A stretch of 64,000 nt of DNA from Georgenia sp. EYE_87 (GTDB lineage: Bacteria > Actinomycetota > Actinomycetes > Actinomycetales > Actinomycetaceae). The position numbers and the translations under genes are program-made. Numbering within the stretch: the stretch's first letter is position 1; every line of letters starts with the position of its first letter. The notes under the pieces are model-generated. The model was not told where the DNA came from and did not search any database. It was given only the letters and a program-made list of their open reading frames with translations. The stretch lies in the NCBI RefSeq assembly GCF_023148685.1, contig NZ_JAHXNL010000001.1, positions 310,001 to 374,000 of the forward strand, given 5' to 3'. Of the stretch, positions 13,725 through 22,098 are shown piece after piece.

Positions 13725-14102
13725 TCAGGATACCTTGCCGAGCACCAGGATGCCGACGACGCCGCACAGCCCCGCCCACGAGTAGCTCGCCAGCGTGCCG
13801 ATGATGAAGCGCTCGGCGGCCGGGCTCCGCCGGTCGGGGTGGGCCTCCCGGAGCTCGGGGTAACGGCCGAGGCCCTTGACGGCCAGGACGACGGCGACGC
13901 CCTCGGGGAACCCCGCGAGGACGGATCCGGTGATCGCGAGTCGCTCCAGCATGCCGATCCATGCCCCTCCGCGCAGCACGCCGGGCACGGCCGGCCCGGG
14001 CTCGACCCGGGTCAGCACGGCCCAGACGAGCACCCGTCCGACCAGCACCGAGACCACGAGGGCGGCGAGCACGGCCACGACCGTCGCGGTGGTGGAACTC
14101 AC
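13725..14102 (-). CDS. Small membrane protein paired with SatD (resembles the C-terminal part of DUF3307 proteins)
   Basis: A 125-residue protein with about four hydrophobic segments: [18 protein letters not shown], a middle pair around [21 protein letters not shown], and a final [19 protein letters not shown]. The pattern [12 protein letters not shown], then [10 protein letters not shown], then [11 protein letters not shown] resembles the C-terminal half of DUF3307 membrane proteins, which are often found next to SatD genes. The ATG overlaps the satD stop by four bases, so the two are co-translated. Function is unknown. Confidence 0.75.
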   Translation of the reverse strand: MSSTTATVVAVLAALVVSVLVGRVLVWAVLTRVEPGPAVPGVLRGGAWIGMLERLAITGSVLAGFPEGVAVVLAVKGLGRYPELREAHPDRRSPAAERFIIGTLASYSWAGLCGVVGILVLGKVS

Positions 14103-14719
14103 GCCTCCCCCTTCTCCCCCGCTGCGCGGCGCAGCAGCCTGGCTGCCAGCGGACGGACGCGGCGTTCCTCCTCCAGCAGTGCTGACCGTACCCGTTGGCT
14201 GACGGCCTGCTCGGATATGCCGAGCGTGGCGGCGACGTCCTTCTGCCGGACGCCCGGAGCCAGGAGGTCGGCCACCTCCCAGCCGGCCGCGGAGCGGCGT
14301 TGCACGACGGCGGCGAGCAGCTGGACCAGGGCGGACGCGTCGCCGGCGGCCTCCGGGTCGTCGCCTGCCACGACAACGGGCACCGGTTCTCCCCGTCCGC
14401 GGGCACGCTCGACGGCGGTGCGTGCGTGGACGAACGCCGGGCCGGAGCTGGCACGCGAGGTCGCCGCCAGCGGCTCGTGCACCGCACCCGCACCGACGCC
14501 CACCGCCCAGTCCCCCAGGCGGATGAGATGGAGCGCGAGGTCCAGGGCCGTCTCGGCGCTGGTGAGCACCGTCTGGACCTCGTCCCCGACCGTGCGCTCG
14601 AGCGGCAGGGCGACGTCCTTCCGGTGACTGGCCTGCCAGGAAGCCAGGTCGGCGAGCAGGTTCTCGACCATGTCACCGCGGCGTTTGCTCGCGTGCTGAT
14701 CAGCAGTCACGACCATCAT
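14099..14719 (-). CDS. SatD family protein with C-terminal helix-turn-helix
   Basis: A 206-residue protein. The N terminus MVVTADQHASKRRGD and the GDEVQ motif at residues 45-49 are hallmarks of the SatD family, named after the sat operon of Streptococcus mutans; its biochemical function is unsettled. The end of the protein (residues about 155-180, VRQKDVAATLGISEQAVSQR) is a sigma-region-4/LuxR-like helix-turn-helix, so DNA binding is plausible. The ATG at 14719 has no Shine-Dalgarno but sits 6 bases after a TAGCCT -10 box, so it is probably leaderless. The promoter carries two palindromes that could be its operators (inference). Confidence 0.82.
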   Translation of the reverse strand: MMVVTADQHASKRRGDMVENLLADLASWQASHRKDVALPLERTVGDEVQTVLTSAETALDLALHLIRLGDWAVGVGAGAVHEPLAATSRASSGPAFVHARTAVERARGRGEPVPVVVAGDDPEAAGDASALVQLLAAVVQRRSAAGWEVADLLAPGVRQKDVAATLGISEQAVSQRVRSALLEEERRVRPLAARLLRRAAGEKGEA

Positions 14720-14725
14720 GCATCT

Positions 14726-14754
14726 AGGCTAACGACTTGATTAAGCAGGATCAA
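14726..14754 (-). promoter_or_regulatory. Leaderless promoter of the satD operon
   Basis: On the minus strand TTGATC (14754-14749) is followed by a 17-base spacer and TAGCCT (14731-14726). The ATG then follows after exactly 6 bases. The -35 matches TTGA of TTGACA. This is the best two-box promoter I can see in the window. Its -35 overlaps one palindrome arm and its spacer holds the other. Confidence 0.75.
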
Positions 14755-14784
14755 GGTGATGGCCTTGATATACAAGGATCAAGG
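14736..14784. promoter_or_regulatory. Two palindromes CCTTGAT-N8-ATCAAG(G), 28 bp apart, over the satD promoter
   Basis: Half-sites lie at 14736-14741 (CTTGAT), 14750-14756 (ATCAAGG), 14763-14769 (CCTTGAT) and 14778-14784 (ATCAAGG). Read on the minus strand they form two copies of CCTTGAT-N8-ATCAAG(G) whose centres are 28 bases apart. The proximal copy covers the -35 box and spacer. The segment is also much richer in A and T than its surroundings. This looks like a repressor operator pair. Which protein binds is unknown; the HTH of the adjacent SatD protein is a natural candidate. Confidence 0.72.
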
Positions 14785-14794
14785 CATTTCCTGC

Positions 14795-14864
14795 GACCGC
14801 GCGCGACGGGACGCCCATGTCGACCGCGCGCGACGGGACGGCCATGTCCACCGCGCGCGACACA
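14795..14864. repeat. 27-bp tandem repeat, 2.5 copies, upstream of the satD promoter
   Basis: ACCGCGCGCGAC recurs at 14796, 14823 and 14850 with CATGTC between copies. The array separates the second shikimate kinase stop from the satD promoter and has no coding potential I can support. Confidence 0.88.
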
Positions 14865-14916
14865 ACGATCCAGCGGACGCCGATGTCGGCGCGGGCACTC
14901 GGCGCAGACCGACCGA

Positions 14917-15555
14917 TCAGCCGATCGCGGCGAGCACCCGCTCGGCCACGTCAGCCACCGTCAGCGTCGACGTGTCGACGACCGTGCGCGCCACGCGTTC
15001 GTACACGGGGCGGCGTGCGGCGGCCATGGCGGCGAACTGCGCCCTGGCGCTGCCGAGCGCGACCGAGCGTGGGGCGTTCAGGCCGACGCGAGGGACGCCT
15101 GCCGACATCGACACGTCCAGGAGCACGACCGTGCCCCCGGCGTCGACGTAGCGCTCCAGGAGCGGCACGGCCTCCTCGACCGCCCCGCTCCCGAGAGCCA
15201 GGACGCCCGTGGACCCGAGGGCGTCGACGACGACCTCGCGCTCGAGCGTCCGGAACCCGTCCTCACCAAGATCGATCATGAGGTCGCCGACAGGGGCGCC
15301 GCCACGCTCTGCCACGAGGGCGTCGGTGTCGACGAACGGCACGCCGAGCCGCTTCGCCACCAGGGCGCCGACCGTCGACTTCCCGGCTCCAGGTGGGCCC
15401 ACCAGCACGACGCGGGGCGCACCCGCCGGAGGCTCGCGGCGAGGTGCGGCGGGCGATGACGCCGAGCGCTCAGCGCCAGCACCACCCGTCGAAGAAGGCA
15501 CGAGGCCGGTGGACGAGGCGTCGCCTGGGGCGTCGGGTGTGGAGGAGCGGCTCAC
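14917..15555 (-). CDS. Divergent second shikimate kinase-like protein
   Basis: A 212-residue P-loop kinase with a 45-residue Ser/Ala/Pro-rich leader. GPPGAGKST (about residues 53-61) is the Walker A, FVDTDALVAERGG the shikimate-binding Asp region, and DLGEDGFRTLEREVV holds the conserved FR. Departures from active shikimate kinase are GSG in place of the GGG of the substrate-loop motif and PRSV where the LID RPLL is expected. ARRPVYERVA near the end is retained. It lies downstream of a full AroK domain in the aroKB fusion, so it may be a paralogue with another substrate or reduced activity. The GTG at 15555 is chosen to drop a low-quality N-terminal extension; the start is uncertain. Confidence 0.75.
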   Translation of the reverse strand: MSRSSTPDAPGDASSTGLVPSSTGGAGAERSASSPAAPRREPPAGAPRVVLVGPPGAGKSTVGALVAKRLGVPFVDTDALVAERGGAPVGDLMIDLGEDGFRTLEREVVVDALGSTGVLALGSGAVEEAVPLLERYVDAGGTVVLLDVSMSAGVPRVGLNAPRSVALGSARAQFAAMAAARRPVYERVARTVVDTSTLTVADVAERVLAAIG

Positions 15556-15727
15556 CGGACCACCGTATCCGTTCGCCGACGCCCGCCCGATCGACGTGCG
15601 CACGACCGCCCCTCGCATGACTGCGCTCGCACGACCGGCGCTCACCCGACTCACGCGCGCCCATCGGCGCATCCGCGACAGAGGCCCGGAAACCACCGCC
15701 CCGGTGCAGACAATCCGTCCTTCCCGG

Positions 15728-17386
15728 TCAGCCCAGGACCGCGGCGTAGGCAGCCTCCAGGTGCTCCGCGGCGGGGGCCCGCAGCACGGTGGTCCGGGCC
15801 ACGTCCTCGAGGACGACGAACCGCAGGGCGTTGCCGCGGACCTTCTTGTCGTGGGTCATCGCCTCGTAGAGCTCGGCCCACCGGCCGCCTGCGTACGTCG
15901 TCGGCAGCTCGAGCAGCCCGAGGACCGCGCGGTGCCTGGCGACCACGCTGTCGGCGAGGATGCCTGCGGCCCGGGCGAGCTCGGCGGCGAAGACCATGCC
16001 CACGGCGACCGCGTCGCCGTGCCGCCAGCTGTAGCCCTCGGTGCGCTCGATCGCGTGCCCGAAGGTGTGGCCGTAGTTGAGGATCTCCCGCAGCCCGGCC
16101 TCTCGCAGGTCGTCGCCCACCACGCGAGCCTTGACGGCCACGGCACGCTCGACGAGCTCGCGAAGCACGTCCGACCGTGGGTCCTGCGCGCCCAGACCGC
16201 CGTCGGCCTCCACGAGACGCAGGATCCGCTCGTCGGCGATGAAGCCGCACTTGACGACCTCGGCGAGCCCGGCCCGCAGGTCGGCTGCAGGCAGCGTGGA
16301 CAGCGCGTCGAGGTCGCACACCACGCCGACCGGCAGGTGGAAGGACCCGACGAGGTTCTTGCCGTGAACGGTGTTGATGCCCGTCTTCCCGCCGAGGGCG
16401 GCGTCGACCATGCCCAGCAGGGTGGTCGGCACGTTGACCAGGCGAACCCCGCGCAGCCAGGTGGCCGCGACGAAACCCGCCACGTCCGTCGTCGCCCCTC
16501 CCCCGACCGCGACGACGACGTCCTCACGGCCGAAGCGCTGCTCGCCGAGCAGCTCCCAGCAGTCGGCGACGACGTCGAGGGTCTTGGCTTCCTCGGCGTC
16601 CGGGAGGTGGCGGAGCACCGACTCGACGCCGTTGGCGCGGAGCGTGTCGGCCAGCCGTCGCGCGAGCTGCTCGGTGGCCCGTGCGTGGAGGACGAGCGCG
16701 CGGGCCGCGCCGTCGGTGAGGCGTACCACCTCCTCGTCCAGGCCGCGCCCGACGACGACGTCGTAGCTCGAGGGACCGGCGACCGGGATGCGAGTGGGCC
16801 CGGCGGTCCCGGACGGGCTAGCCGGCTCCGTGCCCAGGCGCTGGAGGGCGTCCTCGGGGACCGCAGAACTGTCGGACCGGGCGACCGCGCGCAGGACCTC
16901 GGCGGCGACGTCCTCAGGCCGGCGGTCGCTGGTGCTCACGGTCACGGTGGCGACCCGCTCGTAGATCGGCAGGCGGTCACGACGGAGGGCGGCGAACCGG
17001 CCGGCCGGGTCGCCGGCGAGAAGAGGGCGGTCGCCGGAGAGCGCGACACGTGCGAGCGCGGGCTCCGGGAGGACGTCGAGGAGGACGACCGTGTGACCGC
17101 GCAGGGCCTCCTGCGTGCCCGGGTGGAGAACCGCTCCGCCGCCCAGGGCGAGGACGCCGTCGTGCTCAGCCAGGGCGCGCACGACGGTCTCGTGCTCGAG
17201 CTCGCGGAACCGCGCCTCGCCCTCGGTGCGGAACATCTCGGGGACTGTGGTGCCTGCGGCGCGCTCGACGAGCTGGTCGGAGTCGACGAAGTCCACACCC
17301 AGGGCTTCGGCGAGGAGGCCGCCGACGGTGGTCTTGCCTGCTCCGGGCAGCCCGACGAGGACGAGACGGGGACGGGAGGTGCTCAC
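15728..17386 (-). CDS. aroKB: Fused shikimate kinase / 3-dehydroquinate synthase
   Basis: A 552-residue fusion of two shikimate-pathway enzymes that do not act consecutively. Residues 1 to about 170 are a complete shikimate kinase: GLPGAGKTT at 12-20, FVDSDQLVE, GEARFRELE, LALGGGAVL, and LID SGDRPLL. A Ser/Pro-rich linker leads to 3-dehydroquinate synthase (about 190-552) with VGGGATTDVAGFVAATWL, VPTTLLGMVDAALGGKTGIN and ILNYGHTFGHAIE for NAD and metal binding. Elsewhere aroK and aroB are usually adjacent separate genes; fusions are known in bifidobacteria. The GTG start sits 6 bases after TAGCGT, so the mRNA is likely leaderless. Confidence 0.94.
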   Translation of the reverse strand: MSTSRPRLVLVGLPGAGKTTVGGLLAEALGVDFVDSDQLVERAAGTTVPEMFRTEGEARFRELEHETVVRALAEHDGVLALGGGAVLHPGTQEALRGHTVVLLDVLPEPALARVALSGDRPLLAGDPAGRFAALRRDRLPIYERVATVTVSTSDRRPEDVAAEVLRAVARSDSSAVPEDALQRLGTEPASPSGTAGPTRIPVAGPSSYDVVVGRGLDEEVVRLTDGAARALVLHARATEQLARRLADTLRANGVESVLRHLPDAEEAKTLDVVADCWELLGEQRFGREDVVVAVGGGATTDVAGFVAATWLRGVRLVNVPTTLLGMVDAALGGKTGINTVHGKNLVGSFHLPVGVVCDLDALSTLPAADLRAGLAEVVKCGFIADERILRLVEADGGLGAQDPRSDVLRELVERAVAVKARVVGDDLREAGLREILNYGHTFGHAIERTEGYSWRHGDAVAVGMVFAAELARAAGILADSVVARHRAVLGLLELPTTYAGGRWAELYEAMTHDKKVRGNALRFVVLEDVARTTVLRAPAAEHLEAAYAAVLG

Positions 17387-17392
17387 CCGGCC

Positions 17393-17398
17393 ACGCTA
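17393..17398 (-). promoter_or_regulatory. -10 box of a leaderless aroKB promoter
   Basis: TAGCGT on the minus strand, then 6 bases (GGCCGG), then the GTG start. There is no Shine-Dalgarno sequence. No convincing -35 was found. Confidence 0.5.
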
Positions 17399-17493
17399 CC
17401 GCCGGGGCGTCGCCGCAGATGATCAGGTCTCATCGTCCAGACGCGGGGCCGAGGCGCGCACGGCCGGCGGCACGACGGTTCGGGTGTACCGCG

Positions 17494-17604
17494 GGTCAGC
17501 GCGGGGCGATCGGTCTGCGTGCCCATGGGTCAGCGCGGGGCGATCGGTCTGCGTGCCCATGGGTCAGCGCGGGGCGATCGGTCCGCGTGCCCGCGGGTCA
17601 GCGC
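17494..17604. repeat. 34-bp tandem repeat ending in the aroC stop codon
   Basis: GGGTCAGCGC begins near 17494, 17528, 17562 and 17596, an exact 34-base period. The TCA at 17598 is the true aroC stop and the three earlier copies lie downstream of the gene. The first three copies are almost identical (CGATCGGTCTGCGTGCCC, with C for T in one). The fourth diverges after the first ten bases as it enters the gene. Confidence 0.93.
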
Positions 17605-18815
17605 AGGTGCTCCGGGATGGCTTCGAGGTAGCCGCGCAGGTTGCGGGCGGACTCGGTGACGGAGTCCCCTCCCACCTTCTCCAGCAGCGCCTGCGCCAGG
17701 ACGAGGGCCACCATCGCCTCGGCGACGACGGCGGCCGGGGGCACTGCGCAGACGTCGGACCGCTGGTGGATGGCCTTCGCCGGCTCGCCGGTGGTGATGT
17801 CGACCGTGGCGAGCGCCCGGGGCACCGTGGAGATGGGCTTCATGGCCGCGCGCACCCGCACGACCTCGCCGTTGCTCATGCCGCCCTCGGTCCCGCCGGC
17901 GCGGTTGGTGGCGCGGCGGAGGCGGTCGTCGGGGCCCGGCACGATCTCGTCGTGGGCGGCGGACCCCCGGCGTGCGGCGGTGCGGAACCCGTCGCCGATC
18001 TCGACCCCCTTCACGGCCTGGATACCCATGACCGCGCCGGCCAGGCGGGAGTCGAGGCGCCGGTCGCCAGACACGTACGAGCCCAGACCCGGCGGGACAC
18101 CGTACGCGAGGACCTCGACGACGCCGCCCAAGGTGTCGCCGTCCTTCTGGCACTGGTCGATCTCGGCAACCATGGCGGCCGACGATGTTGGGTCGAAGCA
18201 GCGGACGGGGTCGGCGTCGAGGGCCGCGACGTCGTCCGGGCCTGGCACGGCTGCGTCGTCGGGAACGGCCACGGGACCGATGGCGACGACGTGGGAGACG
18301 AGCCGGACGCCGGCGACCTGCTCGAGCACGGCGGCGGCGAGCGTGCCGAGCGCGACCCGGGCCGCGGTCTCCCGCGCGCTGGCGCGCTCGAGAACCGGGC
18401 GGGCGTCCCGCAGGTCGTACTTCTGCATCCCGACGAGATCGGCGTGACCGGGGCGGGGCCGCGTGAGCGGCCGGTTGCGGGCGACCTCCCGCTCGTCGCC
18501 GGTGCCCGCATCCACCAGGAGCGACTCCGGCGGGACCGGGTCCGCCGACATGACCGTCTCCCACTTGGGCCACTCGCTGTTGCCGATCTCGACCGCGACA
18601 GGGCCGCCCATGCTCACGCCGTGCCGGACGCCGCCGAGGATGCGCACCTCGTCCTGCTCGAACTTCATGCGTGCACCGCGTCCGTGCCCGAGACGCCGGC
18701 GGGTGAGGGCCTGCCGGATGTCCTCGGTGGTCACCTCCACACCCGCGGGCAGTCCCTCGAGCACGCCGACCAGCGCCGGACCGTGCGACTCTCCTGCCGT
18801 CAACCATCTGAGCAT
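17598..18815 (-). CDS. aroC: Chorismate synthase
   Basis: A 405-residue FMN-dependent enzyme converting EPSP to chorismate. Signature segments are [29 protein letters not shown], the [13 protein letters not shown] signature, [14 protein letters not shown], and a C-terminal [15 protein letters not shown]. The ATG at 18815 is 6 bases after CAGGAT with no Shine-Dalgarno. It lies upstream of aroKB on the same strand, but each has its own apparent promoter. Confidence 0.97.
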   Translation of the reverse strand: MLRWLTAGESHGPALVGVLEGLPAGVEVTTEDIRQALTRRRLGHGRGARMKFEQDEVRILGGVRHGVSMGGPVAVEIGNSEWPKWETVMSADPVPPESLLVDAGTGDEREVARNRPLTRPRPGHADLVGMQKYDLRDARPVLERASARETAARVALGTLAAAVLEQVAGVRLVSHVVAIGPVAVPDDAAVPGPDDVAALDADPVRCFDPTSSAAMVAEIDQCQKDGDTLGGVVEVLAYGVPPGLGSYVSGDRRLDSRLAGAVMGIQAVKGVEIGDGFRTAARRGSAAHDEIVPGPDDRLRRATNRAGGTEGGMSNGEVVRVRAAMKPISTVPRALATVDITTGEPAKAIHQRSDVCAVPPAAVVAEAMVALVLAQALLEKVGGDSVTESARNLRGYLEAIPEHLR

Positions 18816-18821
18816 GGGGCG

Positions 18822-18827
18822 ATCCTG
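18822..18827 (-). promoter_or_regulatory. -10 box of a leaderless aroC promoter
   Basis: CAGGAT on the minus strand, then CGCCCC, then ATG. This is the same box and spacing as gmk. Confidence 0.5.
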
Positions 18828-18880
18828 CCACGGCGGGTCGACCGCGCCGCCGCGGCGTCCAAACCTGCGGCCGGCTCGCC

Positions 18881-18992
18881 CCGACGCGACGCCCGGCCCC
18901 GACGGCCCGACGCAACGCCCGGCCCCGACGGCCCGACGTAGCGTGTGACCCCGGCGGCCCGACGGTGCGCCCGACCCCGACGGTCCGACGCA
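18881..18992. repeat. 26-bp tandem repeat, about 4.5 copies, between the prepilin peptidase gene and aroC
   Basis: CGACGC/G-type unit starts fall at 18882, 18908, 18934, 18960 and 18986, an exact 26-base period. The best conserved part is CCCGGCCCCGACGGC. It fills about half of the 243-base gap 18816-19058, which otherwise shows no gene. Confidence 0.9.
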
Positions 18993-19058
18993 AGGCTTGA
19001 GCAGACGGGACGACGCAGCGCCCGACGCGCGCCGGCCGCTGCTGCCGCGACGGGGCGG

Positions 19059-19862
19059 TCAGTACGGCAGGGCGCCGGCGAGCGAGCCCGCGGTGGCCGC
19101 AGCAGCGCCCACCAGCATCCAGGGACCGAAGGCGAAGGCGGACTTCCGCCCGGCCCTGCCCACGACCAGCAGCACCGACGCGAACAGCCCGCCCAGGACG
19201 AAGGCGGCCACGGGACCGGCGACGACGGCGGACCAGCCGAACCACCCGAGCCACAGTCCGAGGAGCCCGCCCAGCTTGACGTCACCCAGCCCGAGCCCAC
19301 CGGCACGGGCGAGTCCGAGCAGCAGGTAGCCGGTGGCCGACGCCAGTCCGCCGAGGACGGCCCGGCCCAGCGAGCCGGCCTGCCCGGTGACGACGGCCGC
19401 AAGCGTGAGCGTCACGAGCAGCCAGCAGACGCCGGGCCCGACGAGCCGGTCCGGGAGGCGGTGGGTCCGCACGTCGATCACCGTGAGCACCACACCCAGC
19501 GCGGCGAGGCCCGCACCGCCGACGACGACCGCCCACGGCTGACCGGCCAGCCCGACCGCGGCGCCGGCGGCGACCGCACCGGCGGCAGTCAGCGTCGGCA
19601 CCCGGACACCGGGGGGCAGACCAGGTCGGGAGTCGTCGGGCTCAGGAAGCGGCGGGGACGTCGGTTCCGGGGAACCCGGTTCCCGCGCCCGTGCGGTCGG
19701 CAAGCCCGGGGCCTGCGGGGTCGCGACCCCCGAGGCTGGCGGGGTCGCGACCCCCGAGGCTGGCGGGGTCGGGGAGCCCGGGGCCGGCGGGGTCACGGAC
19801 CGCGGCGCCGCCGACGTCGTCTCGCGGCCGTCGGCGTCCGCGGTCGCCCCGTCCTCAGGCAC
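19059..19862 (-). CDS. Prepilin peptidase (A24 family aspartic protease)
   Basis: A 267-residue membrane protein with about seven transmembrane segments after a disordered Pro/Thr/Ala leader of roughly 80 residues. The catalytic aspartates are in VIDVRTHRLPDRLV and the GxGD motif GLGLGDVKLGG, as in type IV prepilin peptidases, which cleave leader peptides of pilins or pseudopilins. The N-terminal methyltransferase domain with Cys pairs found in PilD is absent. The GTG at 19862 overlaps the aroE stop by eight bases, suggesting coupling. The leader contains a 24-bp coding repeat (VATPPASG). No pilin gene is nearby. Confidence 0.88.
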   Translation of the reverse strand: MPEDGATADADGRETTSAAPRSVTPPAPGSPTPPASGVATPPASGVATPQAPGLPTARAREPGSPEPTSPPLPEPDDSRPGLPPGVRVPTLTAAGAVAAGAAVGLAGQPWAVVVGGAGLAALGVVLTVIDVRTHRLPDRLVGPGVCWLLVTLTLAAVVTGQAGSLGRAVLGGLASATGYLLLGLARAGGLGLGDVKLGGLLGLWLGWFGWSAVVAGPVAAFVLGGLFASVLLVVGRAGRKSAFAFGPWMLVGAAAATAGSLAGALPY

Positions 19863-20826
19863 GGGCGGGGAGGTCGAAGACGGCCGGCGAGTCGGGCACC
19901 AGGTGGCCGGCGTGGCGACGGTCGAGCTCGGCCAGCAGCGACGCCCGCATGACCGCGACGTCCGGCGTGCGGCCGGTGAACAGACGGACCTGCGCCTCCG
20001 CCTGGTGCAGGAGCATCGCCCACCCGGGCGCCACGGCGCCACCGGCCGCACGCCACGCGGCGGCGAGCGGCGTGGGCCACGGGTCGTACACCACGTCGAG
20101 GAGGACGGTCCCGGCGAGGGCGTCCGTGCTGCCGTCCAGCTTCCGGGCGAGGGCCGCGGCCACGTCGTCGGCCACCCCGGAGGGTACCGAGGAGACCACC
20201 ACGTCTGCGGCGAGCAGAGCCTCTGCGGCGACGTCGGCCGAGCTCCAGCTCCGGTGCGTCGTGCCGACCCCCATGCGGTGGGCGGCGGCCGCCGCGGACC
20301 CCGGACCCGCGACGGAACGGGCCACCAGCGTGGTGCTGGTGACGCCGAGCTCGCCGAACGCCGCCAGCGCGGACGAGGCCGTCGCCCGGGCGCCGAGGAC
20401 GACCGGCCGCTGGGGGCGCCAGCCCGGCGGAGCCACCTCACGCAGCGCCTCGACGATGCCCTGGACGTCGGTGTTGAAGCCGACGAACGGGCCCGCCTCC
20501 CCGTGCCGGCCGGGCTGCACCACCAGCGTGTTCACCGCCCCGGTGACCTCGGCGAGCGGGTCGACCACGTCGAGCAGCGGGATGACCGCTTGCTTGAGGG
20601 GCATGGTCAGCGAGAGCCCGCCCCAGGTCCCGTCGAGCTGCTCCAGGACCGCGGGGAGCTCGGCGGCCGTGACGTCCTGCAGGCCGTAGGCCCACCCGGA
20701 CAGGCCGAGCTGGGCGTAGGCGGCGCGGTGCAGCGTCGGCGACAGCGAGTGCCGGACCGGGTGCCCCAGCACGGCGGCGCGCCGCTCGACCTCTTCAGCC
20801 TGCAGATCCTGCCCGACCACGGACAT
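19855..20826 (-). CDS. aroE: Shikimate dehydrogenase
   Basis: A 323-residue enzyme reducing 3-dehydroshikimate with NADPH. Substrate-binding motifs are VLGHPVRHSLSPTLHRAAY and LSLTMPLKQAVIP with the catalytic Lys, and GAVNTLVV with GFNTDVQG. The cofactor site VVLGARATASSAL has Ala where GxGGA is typical, an unusual nucleotide-loop sequence. The C terminus LLDVVYDPWPTPLAAAWRAAGG is standard. It is slightly longer than the usual 270-290 residues. The start is ATG with a strong GGAGG. It precedes aroC/aroKB on the same strand. Confidence 0.93.
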   Translation of the reverse strand: MSVVGQDLQAEEVERRAAVLGHPVRHSLSPTLHRAAYAQLGLSGWAYGLQDVTAAELPAVLEQLDGTWGGLSLTMPLKQAVIPLLDVVDPLAEVTGAVNTLVVQPGRHGEAGPFVGFNTDVQGIVEALREVAPPGWRPQRPVVLGARATASSALAAFGELGVTSTTLVARSVAGPGSAAAAAHRMGVGTTHRSWSSADVAAEALLAADVVVSSVPSGVADDVAAALARKLDGSTDALAGTVLLDVVYDPWPTPLAAAWRAAGGAVAPGWAMLLHQAEAQVRLFTGRTPDVAVMRASLLAELDRRHAGHLVPDSPAVFDLPARA

Positions 20827-20934
20827 GTGCGTCCCTCCTCGCGACTGCTGACAGCACAGGTCTACCAGCAGCCCGAGCGGCGGGGTCGGTGCGGTCCACA
20901 GCCGTGGGCGGGGCGATCCGCGCGGCCCTGGCCG

Positions 20935-22098
20935 TCAGCCGTCGGACTGCGGGTTCTCCTGCATCCACCTGCGCAGCTCGGCAACGTTCGCGTTGTGCTC
21001 CTCGAGCGTGGCGGCGAACTTCGTCTCCCCCGTGTCGAGGTTGACCGTGGCGAAGTAGAGCCAGTCGCCGGCCGGCGGCTCGAGCACCGCGTCGATCGCG
21101 GCGGCCCCGGGGGCGCCGATCGCGGTCGGCGGCAGCCCCGGGTGGAGGTAGGTGTTGTACGGCGTGTCCTGGTCGAGGTCGGCCTGCGTCGGCACGCCGC
21201 CGACCTTGCCGAGGCCGTAGAGCACCGTGGAGTCCATCTGCAGACGCCCGTTGACCTCCCCGTCGTCGGTCAGCCGGTTCTCGATGACCCGGGCGACGTG
21301 GCCGTAGTACTCGGGCAGGTTGACCTCGCGCTCGACGATGGAGGCCTTGGTCAGGACGGCCTGGCGCTGGTCGGCGGGCACGCCCCGCTCGTCCAGCCGG
21401 GAGACGGTCTGCTCGATCATGGTCGACAGGATCGACACCGCGTCGTCGCTGGGCTGGAAGGAGTAGGTCGCCGCGGCGAGCCACCCCTCCGGCTCGCCGC
21501 CCGCCTCCGGGGGCAGCCCGATGGCGGCTGGGTCGGCCGCGGCCGCCTGGACCTCCTCGATGGGGATCTGGGCGACGTTGGCGATGCGTTCGTAGACCTG
21601 GTCGGCGTGGAAGCCCTCGGGCACGGTGATGGTCACCTCGGCCTTGTTGGCCGGGTCCAGGAGGGCGACGACGGCGTCGGCCGCCGCCATCTCCTTGAGG
21701 AGGGTGTACGTGCCCGGCTGGATCCGCGAGGCGTTGACGTTCTCGCCGAACGCGCCGGTGAAGGCGCGCTGGGACGCCACGACGCCGGCCTCCTGGAGGA
21801 TCGAGCCGATCTCCGCGCCCGAGGCGCCCGAGGGGATCACGACCTCGACCTCGCCCTGCCCGGGTCCGGGGAAGTCCTCGGCAGCCGTGGTCGGCCGGTC
21901 GGCGATCGCGTCCCGCACCTTCGGGAACGCCCAGAGCGAGAGGGCGGCGACCAGCACGACGGCGATCGACAGGACGATCAGCGAACGACGCCGACGCTGG
22001 CGACGGCGGGCCTCGCGGGCGCGGCGGTGCTCCCGCCGCTCGCGGCGGGGCTCGACGTGCTCCTCCTGCATCTGCGCGCCCTGGAAGAGGTCGTTCAC
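20935..22098 (-). CDS. mltG: Endolytic murein transglycosylase MltG
   Basis: A 387-residue YceG/MltG lytic transglycosylase that cuts nascent glycan strands at the membrane and so helps set their length. It has a basic Arg-rich cytoplasmic tail (residues 15-40), one transmembrane helix (SLIVLSIAVVLVAALSLWAF), a LysM-like region (VEVVIPSGASGAEIGSIL) and the catalytic domain. LTKASIVEREV holds the catalytic Glu, followed by RLQMDSTVLYGLG and YNTYLHPGLPPTAI. The ATG overlaps the ruvX stop by four bases. Confidence 0.95.
   Translation of the reverse strand: MNDLFQGAQMQEEHVEPRRERREHRRAREARRRQRRRRSLIVLSIAVVLVAALSLWAFPKVRDAIADRPTTAAEDFPGPGQGEVEVVIPSGASGAEIGSILQEAGVVASQRAFTGAFGENVNASRIQPGTYTLLKEMAAADAVVALLDPANKAEVTITVPEGFHADQVYERIANVAQIPIEEVQAAAADPAAIGLPPEAGGEPEGWLAAATYSFQPSDDAVSILSTMIEQTVSRLDERGVPADQRQAVLTKASIVEREVNLPEYYGHVARVIENRLTDDGEVNGRLQMDSTVLYGLGKVGGVPTQADLDQDTPYNTYLHPGLPPTAIGAPGAAAIDAVLEPPAGDWLYFATVNLDTGETKFAATLEEHNANVAELRRWMQENPQSDG

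Noticed and set aside
17530-19254. Second minus-strand frame overlapping aroC
   Set aside because: Out-of-frame shadow of aroC with Arg/Pro-rich composition, extended by the repeats on either side of the gene.
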